The translations under genes were made by a program, and so were the position numbers. Below, one piece after another: positions 39,255 through 49,350 of a stretch of DNA of 64,000 nt (positions are counted from its first letter, which is position 1; the number at the start of each line of letters is the position of its first letter). The DNA comes from Pseudomonas sp. B21-023. Lineage in GTDB: Bacteria > Pseudomonadota > Gammaproteobacteria > Pseudomonadales > Pseudomonadaceae. The notes under the pieces were generated by a model. It was not told where the DNA came from, did no database searches, and saw nothing but the letters and a program-made list of their open reading frames with translations. The stretch lies in contig NZ_CP087190.1 of assembly GCF_024749165.1 (NCBI RefSeq), positions 1,014,001-1,078,000 on the forward strand. The letters run 5' to 3'.

Positions 39255-40412
39255 TCAGGAGGTCACTGCCTGCGCCGGCGACACGATCGAGGTCTTCGCC
39301 CCGCGCGAGCGCCCAGAACTCAGGTACGCCGCAATCGACTCCTGTGTCACCTCTCCCAGGAACACCTGTTCGGCATCCAGCACCGGCAACCACGCCCGAT
39401 TGAACTCGTACATGCGCGACAGCAGGATGCGCAGGTGCTCATCGTGCGCCGCCGTGGCATTGAACGGACGCAGGAAATCCGCGCACGTCCCCTGCTGGCG
39501 GTGCATGTCGCGGCGGCGCACATAGCCCAGCGCGCGATTCTGCGCATCGGTCACCACCACGTAACGGCGGTCATGCTCGTCCAGCAGTTCCAGCGCATCG
39601 CTCACCGGTGTTTCCGGACTCACCGATGGTGCGTTGTCCGCGGCATCCTCGGCACGCACCAGCAGCAGGCGCTTGAGCGTGCTGTCCTGACCGACGAAGT
39701 TGCTGACGAAATCGTCCACCGGGTGTGCCAGCAGGGTGTCCGGGTGATCCAGCTGCAACAGCTTGCCGGCGCGGAAGATGGCGATCTTGTCGCCCAGCTT
39801 GATGGCCTCGTCGATGTCATGGCTGACCATGATCACCGTCTTGTTCAGGGCCCGCTGCATCTCGAAGAACTCGTTCTGGATCATCTCGCGGTTGATCGGG
39901 TCGACCGCGCCGAACGGCTCGTCCATCAGCAGCACCGGGGCCTCGGCGGCCAGGGCGCGGATCACGCCGATGCGTTGCTGCTGGCCACCGGACAGTTCAC
40001 GCGGGTAGCGCTGCAGGTACTGCTTGGGCTCGAGCTTGATCATGCTCATCAGCTCGCGGGCGCGATCGTGGCAGCGCTGCTTGTCCCAGCCGAGCAAGCG
40101 CGGGACCACGGTGATGTTCTCCTCGATGGTCATGTTGGGGAACAGGCCGATCTGCTGGATCACGTAGCCGATGTGCCGGCGCAGGGTCACCTCGTCCAGG
40201 CCGGTGGTGTCCTCGCCATTGATGAACACTTGCCCTGAGGTCGGGGTGATCAGGCGGTTGATCATCTTCAGCGTGGTGCTCTTGCCGCAGCCGGAGGGGC
40301 CGAGGAACACGCAGATTTCGCCTTCGTTGACGGTGAGGCTTACCGCGTCTACGGCTTTGACGTCCTTGCCGTTGACGTTGAAGGTCTTGCTGAGGTTCTT
40401 CAGTTCGATCAT
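39255..40412 (-). CDS. Glycine betaine/choline-type ABC transporter, ATPase with CBS domains
   Basis: A 385-residue ATPase of the OpuCA/OsmV/YehX group. Walker A is GPSGCGKST (about 38-46), the signature LSGGQQQRIGV (about 140) and Walker B VLLMDEPFGAVD (about 160). A C-terminal pair of CBS domains (about 255-375) is the typical sensor of ionic strength or nucleotides in osmolyte importers. It is the last gene of a four-gene operon and overlaps the upstream permease by four bases. Substrate is inferred from family. Confidence 0.88.
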   Translation of the reverse strand: MIELKNLSKTFNVNGKDVKAVDAVSLTVNEGEICVFLGPSGCGKSTTLKMINRLITPTSGQVFINGEDTTGLDEVTLRRHIGYVIQQIGLFPNMTIEENITVVPRLLGWDKQRCHDRARELMSMIKLEPKQYLQRYPRELSGGQQQRIGVIRALAAEAPVLLMDEPFGAVDPINREMIQNEFFEMQRALNKTVIMVSHDIDEAIKLGDKIAIFRAGKLLQLDHPDTLLAHPVDDFVSNFVGQDSTLKRLLLVRAEDAADNAPSVSPETPVSDALELLDEHDRRYVVVTDAQNRALGYVRRRDMHRQQGTCADFLRPFNATAAHDEHLRILLSRMYEFNRAWLPVLDAEQVFLGEVTQESIAAYLSSGRSRGAKTSIVSPAQAVTS

Positions 40413-41062
40413 GAGCGCAGTCCTTCTGGAGTCAGGGCACGTTGCAGGGCTTGCAGGATCAGGTCGGCGATGATCGCCAGCAGGCTGACCAGCACCGCGC
40501 CGACCAGCAGCATCGACATGTCGCTGCGGCTGATGGAGGTAAGAATGAGCACGCCCAGGCCGCCGGCGCCGATGGTCGCGGCGATGGTCATCACGCCGAT
40601 GTTCATCACCACGGCGGTGCGCACGCCGGCGAGGATCACCGGCACGGCGATGGGCAACTCGACCATGCGCAGGCGCTGGCCGAAGGTCATGCCGATGCCG
40701 CGTGCGGCTTCACGGATACCGGGCTCGACGTTGGTCAGGGCCAGGTAGGTGTTGCGCAGGATCGGCAGCAGTGAATAAAGGAACACTGCAGTGATCGCCG
40801 GCAGTGGCCCCAGGCCCTGGCCGAACTTCGAGTAGAACGGCAGCAGCAAGCCGAACAGGGCGATCGAGGGGATGGTCAGCAGCACGGTGGCGCTGGCCTG
40901 CAGCGGGCCGGCGAACACCGGGAAGCGGGTCATCAGGATGCCCAGCGGCACGCCGACAAGGATCGCCAGGCCCACCGCGATGCCGACCAGCATGATGTGC
41001 TGCCAGGTCAGTTGCAGGACCTGTGCCCAGTCGAGGTGGACGAAGGTGTCGAGCAGGTTCAT
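40409..41062 (-). CDS. Glycine betaine/choline-type ABC permease (YehY/OpuCB-like)
   Basis: A 217-residue integral membrane protein with about six helices. It carries the binding-protein-dependent permease signature GIREAARGIGMTFGQRLRMVELP (about residues 135-157), which docks to the ATPase. It starts MNLLDTFVHLDWAQVLQLTW, overlaps the substrate-binding-protein gene by four bases upstream and the ATPase gene by four downstream, so translation is coupled. Confidence 0.88.
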   Translation of the reverse strand: MNLLDTFVHLDWAQVLQLTWQHIMLVGIAVGLAILVGVPLGILMTRFPVFAGPLQASATVLLTIPSIALFGLLLPFYSKFGQGLGPLPAITAVFLYSLLPILRNTYLALTNVEPGIREAARGIGMTFGQRLRMVELPIAVPVILAGVRTAVVMNIGVMTIAATIGAGGLGVLILTSISRSDMSMLLVGAVLVSLLAIIADLILQALQRALTPEGLRS

Positions 41063-41970
41063 GGCTGTACCTCGCTGAGTGGGTGCTCACGCAGGAACGC
41101 GGCGGCCACCACCGTCGGGCTCTGGTGCTCGACATCGACCTTGGCGTTGAGCTGGCGCATGGTCTCGTCGTCCAGCTGTTCGGCCAGCGGCTTGAGCAGG
41201 GTGGCCAGCTGAGGATGTGCGTCGAGCACGGCCTGGCGCAGCACCGGGGCGGCGGTGTAGTCGGGGAAATAGTGCTTGTCGTCTTCCAGCAGCTTGAGGT
41301 CGAACGCGTTCAGGCGCCCGTCGGTGGTGTAGACCAGGCCGGCGAACACCTGGTTGTTGCGCATGGCGGTGTACACCAGGCCACCGTCCATCTGGCGGAT
41401 GTTGCGCCGGTCCAGCGGCAGCTCGTACAGCTCGCGCAGGCCGACCAGGCCATCCGGGCGGTTGGCGAACTCGGTGTCCAGCGCCACCAGGTGGTTGCGG
41501 TCGGCTTCGTCATGCAGCACCTGGTTGAGGTCGCTGATCGAGTTGATCTGCGGGTAGGCCGCGGCGACTGCCTTTGGCAGGCCCAGGGCGTAGGTGTTGC
41601 TGAACTTCGACGGAGTCAGCCAGACCAGGCCCTTTTTCGCGTCGAGCTCTTTCACTCGCGCATAGGTGGTTGCGGCGTCGGGCATGCGCTCGTCGATATG
41701 GTTGTACGAGACCAGCGATACGCCGGTGTATTCCCACATCAGGTCGAGCTGGCCGGTTTCCTGGGCCTGGCGGGCGATGTTGCTGCCCAGGCCGGTGGTC
41801 ACCCGCACCTCGAAGCCGTTGGCGCGCAGGTGCTGGGCGGTGATCTCGGCGAGCACGGTCTGTTCGGTGAACACCCGGGCGCCGATGCGGATCTGTGGTT
41901 TTTCCGCGGCCTGGGCAACGCCTGCGCAAAGCAGGGCCGCGCCCAGGAACAAGGCGATTGTCTTCTTCAT
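41059..41970 (-). CDS. OsmF/OpuCC-like glycine betaine-type binding protein
   Basis: A 303-residue periplasmic binding protein of the OpuAC family. The signal peptide is about residues 1-21 (KKTIALFLGAALLCAGVAQA), followed by RIGARVFTEQTVLAEITAQHL, typical of the QAT-type binding proteins. The start is ATG 41970, with AAGAGGCAAAGC just upstream. It lies between two permease genes. YehZ/OsmF of E. coli binds glycine betaine weakly, so the real ligand here may be another quaternary amine. Confidence 0.87.
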   Translation of the reverse strand: MKKTIALFLGAALLCAGVAQAAEKPQIRIGARVFTEQTVLAEITAQHLRANGFEVRVTTGLGSNIARQAQETGQLDLMWEYTGVSLVSYNHIDERMPDAATTYARVKELDAKKGLVWLTPSKFSNTYALGLPKAVAAAYPQINSISDLNQVLHDEADRNHLVALDTEFANRPDGLVGLRELYELPLDRRNIRQMDGGLVYTAMRNNQVFAGLVYTTDGRLNAFDLKLLEDDKHYFPDYTAAPVLRQAVLDAHPQLATLLKPLAEQLDDETMRQLNAKVDVEHQSPTVVAAAFLREHPLSEVQP

Positions 41971-41983
41971 GCTTTGCCTCTTC

Positions 41984-42697
41984 TTATTGGGCCAGGCCAC
42001 GTTCCAGCCAGCGCTTGCTGGAGAAACTCACCAACGCATCGAGCGCCAGGGCCAGCAACGCCGTGCAGGCGGCGCCGAGCAGCAGCTGCGGCTGGTTGTT
42101 CAGGGCGATGCCGGGGAAGATCAGGCTGCCCAGGCTGTTGGCGCCGATCAGGAACGCCAGGGGCGCGGTGCCCACGTTCAGTGCCAGGGCCACGCGCACG
42201 CCGCCGACGATGATCGGCACGGCGTTTGGCAGCTCTACCTGCCAGAGTTGCTGGCGCGGGGTCATGCCGATACCGGTGGCGGCTTCCTTGAGCGAGGCGG
42301 GGACGTTTTTCAGGCCCTCGTAGGTGTTGCGCACGATGGGCAGGAGGGAGGCGAGGAACAGTGCGAAGATCGCAGGACCTGCGCCGATGCCCAGGATACT
42401 CAGGGCGATGGCCAGAACGGCCAGGGGAGGAATGGTGTTGCCAACGTTGAACAACTGCATGAAGCGCTCGGCCTTGTCGACCCGGTGCGGTCGACTCAAG
42501 GCAATGCCGGCGGGGATGCCCACGGCCAGCGCCGCCGCCATCGAAGCCAGCACCAGGACCAGGTGCGCTTGCAGGTAGAACCCAAGATCGTCGCGGTAGC
42601 GGGCGATCGTGTCGATGCCGATCCAGTGGATCAGCAGGGCCAGGATGACGAGCACGGCGGCCCATCCCAACAGCCCTTTTCCGTAGCGTGCAGCCAC
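41984..42697 (-). CDS. Glycine betaine/choline-type ABC permease (YehW-like)
   Basis: A 237-residue permease with about six helices and the coupling motif SLKEAATGIGMTPRQQLWQVELP. It is the first gene of the operon and starts MAARYGKGLLGWAAV with GGAGTCC upstream. Two different permease subunits plus one binding protein and one ATPase match the E. coli yehWXYZ set. Osmotic or stationary-phase control would be expected from that family but is not visible in the sequence. Confidence 0.87.
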   Translation of the reverse strand: MAARYGKGLLGWAAVLVILALLIHWIGIDTIARYRDDLGFYLQAHLVLVLASMAAALAVGIPAGIALSRPHRVDKAERFMQLFNVGNTIPPLAVLAIALSILGIGAGPAIFALFLASLLPIVRNTYEGLKNVPASLKEAATGIGMTPRQQLWQVELPNAVPIIVGGVRVALALNVGTAPLAFLIGANSLGSLIFPGIALNNQPQLLLGAACTALLALALDALVSFSSKRWLERGLAQ

Positions 42698-43065
42698 AGG
42701 CGGACTCCTTTTTTATAGTCGGCGATCACACCCCCGTGCGGCCGGCCATTCCTGGCGGCGGGCAGCGTGGTCGCGAGTAGCAGCCCGATGCGCGGCATCA
42801 GGCCATGAGCCGAACCCCGTCGGGCTCGTGAAGCAGGTGAAACCAGCCCTGAAGCGAAGCGGCTTGCAGGGGAGTGGACGTCTCCGTGGGCGTAAAGGTT
42901 CCCATCTGGGGCGGCATTTGGCCAGTGTTAATCACTGGGGTGTAGGAAATTTCGCGCGATAAAACAGCGTAAATATTACGTGGAGGCGTTGAAATTCCTG
43001 CTATCGAGGCGTTTGTCGGCACGATCAAGATCGCGCAGGGAAATTCGTTCAAAGAGGAGAAAATC
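42698..43065. other. Intergenic region, no supported gene
   Basis: Upstream of the osmolyte operon. From about 42890 the DNA is more AT-rich than its surroundings (for example GATAAAACAGCGTAAATATT near 42958). Short open frames exist on both strands but none resembles a known protein. It leads into the antitoxin-like ORF at 43066. Confidence 0.5.
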
Positions 43066-43230
43066 GTGAAGACACTCGAAGAAGTCATGGCCAGTCTGTC
43101 GCCGGAACGCAGAGCGAAAGCGGAAGCGCGAGGCCGCGAGCTGATACAGGAGGAGATTTTGAGTAATCAAATCGTGATTTCAGCTTCGACACGCTCGCAA
43201 GTGTGTGATGGCCGCAAGGTGCATTTTTGA
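43066..43230 (+). pseudogene. Truncated XRE/HigA-type antitoxin-like ORF
   Basis: A 54-codon ORF from GTG 43066 with a strong AAAGAGGAG ribosome site. The first 31 residues (VKTLEEVMASLSPERRAKAE and ARGRELIQEEI) resemble the N-terminal arm of XRE-family antitoxins of the kind found with HigB/RelE-like toxins. Those antitoxins continue into a helix-turn-helix that is absent here: the last 23 residues look random and end at TGA 43230. No toxin gene is recognisable beside it. I read it as a decayed antitoxin. A functional mini-protein is the alternative. Confidence 0.5.
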
Positions 43231-43280
43231 TATTGAGTACGGACGGCCAGGTGTAGGGCGAGAAATTAGCGGTGTTCTCA

Positions 43281-43533
43281 AGATCGAGCGCCGCCCGCGC
43301 GGCGCATCGCTGGCAAGCCAGCTCCCACATCTGTTTCGGGCCAGTCGCTCCTGGCCTATCTCCACTGTCCGCCTTGTTGGCATGACGCGGTTTCGAGGTG
43401 GGCATTGCTGACCTCTCGCAAGACTTGAGGCATGCACCAAGGCGGGCAGCGGTACCTTCACAGGAATAATTGGCCCGAAACAGATGTGGGAGCTGGCTTG
43501 CCAGCGATGCGCCGCGCGGGCGGCGCTCGATCT
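43281..43533. repeat. REP-derived element with perfect 62-bp inverted ends
   Basis: Left arm 43281-43342 and right arm 43472-43533 are exact reverse complements over 62 bases. Each contains a REP core (TCGCTGGCAAGCCAGCTCCC). The 129-bp centre has weaker internal symmetry (CCGCCTTGTTGGCATG versus GCATGCACCAAGGCGG). The whole could fold as one large cruciform. It resembles a REPIN/MITE-like mobile sequence and lies about 105 bp upstream of the prfC start. Confidence 0.85.
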
Positions 43534-43638
43534 CAAAGGCGCCACAAGATTTCCGCCATGCACCAGCAGATTTTGGCCCCTGCCCCGACTTCAGGTATGA
43601 TATCGCCCCTTTTTGAATCCCCAGTCAGGCGATTTCCC

Positions 43639-45222
<1,584 letters not shown>

Positions 45223-45251
45223 GAGCAGCTGCAAGCTGCGAGCTTCAAGAA

Positions 45252-45282
45252 GAGGCGGGCCTGGAAAGGCCCGCCTTTTTCT
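45252..45282 (+). terminator. Terminator after prfC
   Basis: A perfect 9-bp stem AGGCGGGCC/GGCCCGCCT with a TGGAAA loop, followed by TTTTTCTT. It serves prfC and lies between prfC and the converging binding-protein gene. Confidence 0.88.
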
Positions 45283-45318
45283 TGTCGCTTGCAGCTTCAA
45301 GCGTGTAACTGACGAATG

Positions 45319-46398
45319 TCAGTTGCCGGCTTTTATGCTGGTCCAGATCCGCGTTCTGATGCGGTCGATCTTCGCCGGCATCGCTTCCAGCGCGTACAAC
45401 TTGCCCATCACGTCGTCACTCGGGTAGATCATCGTGTTGCCCTTCAGCGCCGGGTCCACCAGCGCATCCGCCTGCTGGTTGCCATTGGCGTACTGCACGA
45501 AGTTGCTGATGTTGGCCATCACCTCCGGCTGCAACAGGTAGTTCATGTACGCATATCCGGCTTTCTCGTCAGGCGCATCGGCCGGCATGGCCACCATGTC
45601 GAACCACATCGGCGCGCCTTCCTTCGGGATCGAGTAGCCCACCTTCACCCCGTTCTTCGCCTCCTCGGCACGGTTCTTCGCCTGCAGCACGTCGCCCGAG
45701 AAACCCACCACCAGGCACACGTCGCCATTGGCCAGGTCGCCGGTGTACTTCGAGGAGTGGAAGTAGCTGATGTACGGGCGCACCTTCATCAGCAACGCCT
45801 TGGCCTTGTCGTAGTCCGCCGTGTTCTGGCTATGGTGCGGCAGGCCCAGGTAGTGCAGGGCGATCGGCAGCAGCTCGGGGCCGTTGTCCAGCACCGCCAC
45901 GCCGCAACTCTTGAGCTTGGCGAGGTATTCGGGCTTGAAGAACAGGTCCCACGAATCGATGGGCGCATTGTCGCCGAGCACCGCCTTGACCTTGTCGATG
46001 TTGTAGCCGATGCCGGTGCTGCCCCACAGGTACGGGAAGCCGTACTGGTTGCCCGGGTCGTTGACCTCCAGGGCCTTGAGCAACACCGGGTTGAGGTTCT
46101 TCCAGTTGGGCAACTGCGACTTGTCCAGCTGCTTCAGGGCTTTGCCCTGGATCTGCCGGGCCATGAAGTGGTTGGAGGGGAACACCACATCGTAGCCGGA
46201 GTTGCCGGTCATCAGCTTGCCGTCGAGGGTCTCGTTGCTGTCGAACACGTCGTAGGTGGGATTGATGCCGGTGGTCTGCTGGAAGTGCTTCAGCGTGTCC
46301 GGGGCGATGTAGCTCGACCAGTTGTAGATCTTCACCGAGTCGGCGGCACTGGCAACGCTGGTGGCCAGCATCAGAGGAGCGAGAAGGAGGGTGCGCAT
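45319..46398 (-). CDS. PotF-like putrescine/polyamine-binding protein
   Basis: A 359-residue periplasmic binding protein of the PotD/PotF family. The signal peptide is about residues 1-19 (LLLAPLMLATSVASA). The mature part starts DSVKIYNWSSYIAPDTLKHF, with family motifs FPYLWGSTGIGYNIDKV and VCLVVGFSGDVLQAKNRA. No permease or ATPase gene is nearby, so it is either an orphan sharing another transporter or a sensor. It lies 52 bp after the cupin gene in what looks like one operon. Ligand class is inferred from family. Confidence 0.85.
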   Translation of the reverse strand: MRTLLLAPLMLATSVASAADSVKIYNWSSYIAPDTLKHFQQTTGINPTYDVFDSNETLDGKLMTGNSGYDVVFPSNHFMARQIQGKALKQLDKSQLPNWKNLNPVLLKALEVNDPGNQYGFPYLWGSTGIGYNIDKVKAVLGDNAPIDSWDLFFKPEYLAKLKSCGVAVLDNGPELLPIALHYLGLPHHSQNTADYDKAKALLMKVRPYISYFHSSKYTGDLANGDVCLVVGFSGDVLQAKNRAEEAKNGVKVGYSIPKEGAPMWFDMVAMPADAPDEKAGYAYMNYLLQPEVMANISNFVQYANGNQQADALVDPALKGNTMIYPSDDVMGKLYALEAMPAKIDRIRTRIWTSIKAGN

Positions 46399-46450
46399 GT
46401 CGGGGTTACCTTGCTTTGTCTGTTGTTATCGAAGGCAGGCGATCAGCGGA

Positions 46451-46792
46451 TCAGAAAATGAGGACGTAGGTCTTGCGCACGGTCTCCTGGATATCCCAGG
46501 TGCCGAGGCTGTTGGCCGGTAGCATCAGGGCGTCTCCGGCTTCTATGACCAGGGGCTCGCCGCCGTCGGGAGTGAAGGTGCAGCGGCCCTTGATGAAATG
46601 GCAGAACTCCTGCTGCACGATCTGCCGCCGCCAGCGCCCCGGGGTGCATTCCCAGATGCCGGTCTCGACGCCGTCGCTGCGCTCGACGCAGGTGACCGAG
46701 GTGACTGCGACCGGCTCGCCAAGGGGCACGGCGACCGGAGTGCTGATGTCCAGGATGACGCTGTCGGTGTGTTTGAACTGGGTGATGCTCAT
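46451..46792 (-). CDS. Small cupin-domain protein
   Basis: A 113-residue single-domain cupin. The barrel is visible in ETGIWECTPGRWRRQIVQQEFCHFIKG-type strands, with GEPLVIEAGDALMLPANSLGTWDIQE as the second motif. The usual metal-binding His/Glu set is incomplete: only His near residue 70 and Glu near 66 remain. A non-catalytic or sugar/amine-binding role is possible. It lies between the amine oxidase and binding-protein genes. Similar small cupins accompany gamma-glutamylputrescine oxidase genes, but the function is unknown. Confidence 0.7.
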   Translation of the reverse strand: MSITQFKHTDSVILDISTPVAVPLGEPVAVTSVTCVERSDGVETGIWECTPGRWRRQIVQQEFCHFIKGRCTFTPDGGEPLVIEAGDALMLPANSLGTWDIQETVRKTYVLIF

Positions 46793-46825
46793 GACCGGTG
46801 GATCCTGTGTGGTGGTGAGGGGAAG

Positions 46826-48232
46826 TCAGTGCATGAAGCCTTCCATGAAATCGGCCAACCCACTGGCCAGGCGCCGCCGCCAGGGGGCGCTGGTCGGGTT
46901 GGCGAGGGTCCGGTCCTCGTGGACGAAACTCTGGATGATCGCGTTGTAGCCCAGCCAGCGGCACGGCTCGGGCGGCCAGCTGGCCAAGCTCGACAGCGGG
47001 CGGTTGTCGTGCACCCAGGGCTGCGCGGTCAGTTCGTTGTGCTGGCCGAGGATCAGCGCGGCCAGGGTACGTCCACCGAGGTTGGTGGCGCCGACGCCCT
47101 CGCCGCCATAACCGCCGGCCAGGGCGATACCGCGCTGGCGGTCGCAGAGCATGTGCGGGCGGAAGCGCCGGGCCATGCCGAGGTTGCCGCCCCAGGAGTG
47201 GGTGATGCGTACGTGCTTGAGCTGTGGGAACAGTTCGCCGAACAGGTAGCGGCGCAGCTCCACCTCGTCGGTGGTCAGGGTGAAGTCCTCGCGCAGGCGG
47301 CCACCGAAGCGGTAGCCGCCGCGGGCACCGAACACCAGGCGGTTGTCGGCGCTGCGCTGGCCATAGGTGACCTGGCGGCTGTTTTCGCTGAAGGCCTGGC
47401 CCTGGCTCAGGCCGATCTGCTCCCATGTCGACTCCGGCAGCGGCTCGGTGGCCACCAGCAGGCTCTGTACCGGCAGCTGGTGCCGCCCGAGCGGTGGCAG
47501 GCTGGCGGCGTAGCCTTCCACGGCCGGCACCACCCAGTGGCTGCGGATACGTGCCAACGGGGTGCGCACTTCGCCGGTCTGCCAGTCAATGGCTGGCGTG
47601 TTCTCGTAGATCGGCACGCCCATGGCCTCGACCGTCCGTGCCAGGCCACGCACCAGCCTGGCCGGTTGAATCGTGGCGACGTGCGGGCTGTAGAGGGCGC
47701 CGTAGGGGTTGCTTACCTTCAGCTGGGCATCCAGTTGTTCGGGGCGCAGCCAGCGGTAATCGTCTTCATTCATGCCCTGGCGGTAGAGGTCGTCGAGCCA
47801 GGCGCGCAGGCTGCGTTCCTGTTCCGGGTAGCGGGCGGCGCAGTAGAGCACTCCGCCTTTGCGGTAGTCGCAGGCGATGCCTTCGCGCAGGAGTACGTCG
47901 TGGACTTCGTCGGGGATGCCGTGCAGCAGGTCGATGCTTTCACGCCGTTGCTGCGGCGAGAGCGTGGCCAGCAGGCGGTCCTCGCCCAGCAGGTTGCCCA
48001 TCAGCCAGCCGCCATTGCGTCCGGAGGCGCCGAAGCCGGCGATGTTGGCCTCGATCACCGCGATGTTCAGCTGCGGCGCCTGGCGCTTGAGGTAGTAGGC
48101 CGTCCACAGCCCGGTATAGCCGGCACCGATGATGCACACGTCGAGGTCCAGGTCCTGGCGCAGGGCCGGGCGCGCGCACAACGGCTCGTCGAGCTGGTCC
48201 ATCCACAGGCTGATCGTGCGCAAAGGTTGCAT
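46826..48232 (-). CDS. FAD-dependent amine oxidase, PuuB-like
   Basis: A 468-residue DAO-family oxidoreductase. The FAD dinucleotide-binding motif is VCIIGAGYTGLWTAYYL (about residues 32-48), and ASGRNGGWLMG (about 68-78) and a C-terminal GYGGEGVGATNLGGRTLA follow. It is closest in pattern to gamma-glutamylputrescine oxidases of the Puu pathway. The ATG at 48232 has TGGAG at good spacing; the GTG at 48253 is less likely. A putrescine-type binding protein downstream supports an amine substrate, though betaine- or sarcosine-type substrates cannot be excluded. Confidence 0.8.
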   Translation of the reverse strand: MQPLRTISLWMDQLDEPLCARPALRQDLDLDVCIIGAGYTGLWTAYYLKRQAPQLNIAVIEANIAGFGASGRNGGWLMGNLLGEDRLLATLSPQQRRESIDLLHGIPDEVHDVLLREGIACDYRKGGVLYCAARYPEQERSLRAWLDDLYRQGMNEDDYRWLRPEQLDAQLKVSNPYGALYSPHVATIQPARLVRGLARTVEAMGVPIYENTPAIDWQTGEVRTPLARIRSHWVVPAVEGYAASLPPLGRHQLPVQSLLVATEPLPESTWEQIGLSQGQAFSENSRQVTYGQRSADNRLVFGARGGYRFGGRLREDFTLTTDEVELRRYLFGELFPQLKHVRITHSWGGNLGMARRFRPHMLCDRQRGIALAGGYGGEGVGATNLGGRTLAALILGQHNELTAQPWVHDNRPLSSLASWPPEPCRWLGYNAIIQSFVHEDRTLANPTSAPWRRRLASGLADFMEGFMH

Positions 48233-48296
48233 CGGGTCGTGCTCCACATCCACTGAGGGTCTGTGGCGATCCTAGTGAAGCGTGGCGTGGGCTGTC

Positions 48297-49106
48297 TTAC
48301 GTGCGTGCACGCAGGGAAATTTGCTTGAGGTAAGCCTTGGGCGACAGGCCGGTATGCTCGCGAAAGCACTTGTAGAACGCCGACAGCGAATTGAAGCCGG
48401 CGTTGAACGCCAGTTCATCGACGGGCGCCGCGACGCAGCTATTGTCCAGGCTGCTCATCAGGTGTTGCAGGCGTGCCTGGTTGACGTAGCGGTAGAAGCT
48501 TTGGCCAAGCACCTGGTTAAGCAGGTAGGAAATCTGGTTGCGGCTGTAGCCGCTTTCGTCGGCGACCCGTTGCAGGTCCAGCTCGGGGTCCAGGTACGGG
48601 CGCTGGGCCTGGAAATAATGCTCCAGGTCCTGGGCCATGGTCGATAGCTGGCGGGGAGACAGGCCGAGCCGACTGGTGGCTGGGCGCGGCCCGCTGGAGC
48701 GCAGGCCCTTTCCGTTGCCATGGACCAGCGTGGCGTACTCGTTGACCCGCCAGATCAGTCCGTCCAGCACGGTGATCGCCTCGCTGGACTGGAACGCCAC
48801 CAGCCCGTCGCCACCCTGCACCGTGACCTGGTACTGGATGAACGCGGTGCAGCCATCGACGCGGATGCGGTCGCTGTGGACGATGTCCTCGCCGGCTTCA
48901 TGGGGCAAGCTTGCGCGCACGTAGTCGCGCAGCTCGTCGAAACCGAGCACGCGGTTCTGGAAGAAGTCGTGGTACTGGATATCCGGGTGGTACAGGGCCA
49001 TCACCCCGTCCAGGTCGCGATGCTTCCAGCACAGGTGGTAGCGCATGACGGTGGCGGCGGTGAGCGGGGTTTGCCCGGGGCCGTCGGGGACGGTGGCGAT
49101 AGACAT
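48297..49106 (-). CDS. AraC-family regulator with NTF2/SnoaL-like N-terminus
   Basis: A 269-residue protein in two parts. Residues about 12-125 (VMRYHLCWKHRDLDGVMALYHPDIQYHDFF...) look like a SnoaL/NTF2-like fold, an unusual sensor domain for this family. Residues about 165-265 are an AraC helix-turn-helix pair (LDLQRVADESGYSRNQISYLL, VDELAFNAGFNSLSAFYKCFREHTG). It is 64 bp upstream of the amine oxidase on the same strand and probably controls that operon; the effector, maybe a polyamine, would bind the NTF2-like pocket. Confidence 0.85.
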   Translation of the reverse strand: MSIATVPDGPGQTPLTAATVMRYHLCWKHRDLDGVMALYHPDIQYHDFFQNRVLGFDELRDYVRASLPHEAGEDIVHSDRIRVDGCTAFIQYQVTVQGGDGLVAFQSSEAITVLDGLIWRVNEYATLVHGNGKGLRSSGPRPATSRLGLSPRQLSTMAQDLEHYFQAQRPYLDPELDLQRVADESGYSRNQISYLLNQVLGQSFYRYVNQARLQHLMSSLDNSCVAAPVDELAFNAGFNSLSAFYKCFREHTGLSPKAYLKQISLRART

Positions 49107-49350
49107 GCCGTGGATGGTGCCTCGTCATGTCCCGGTCTGACAAGAACCCGCCCGTGCGCACAGGCCGCATCCCGGGTTGCAGAAGGCCCTGCCGTTTCCG
49201 CACCGATCTGGCATTTTGCATGATGCTCAGACGTTGCCTACAAGCCAACCGCCTGATTTTTAAGGAAGTCATGTTTTGACACAAAGTGGCACAGCCCCTG
49301 CACGGCCTTACCTGAGAACGGACCTCCTCCTCAGATAAAGGCGTCGAATC

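Noticed and set aside
42798..43170. Two minus-strand ORFs (96 and 64 codons) upstream of the osmolyte operon
   Set aside because: They are antisense to the antitoxin-like ORF or its leader, lack ribosome sites, and resemble no family I know.
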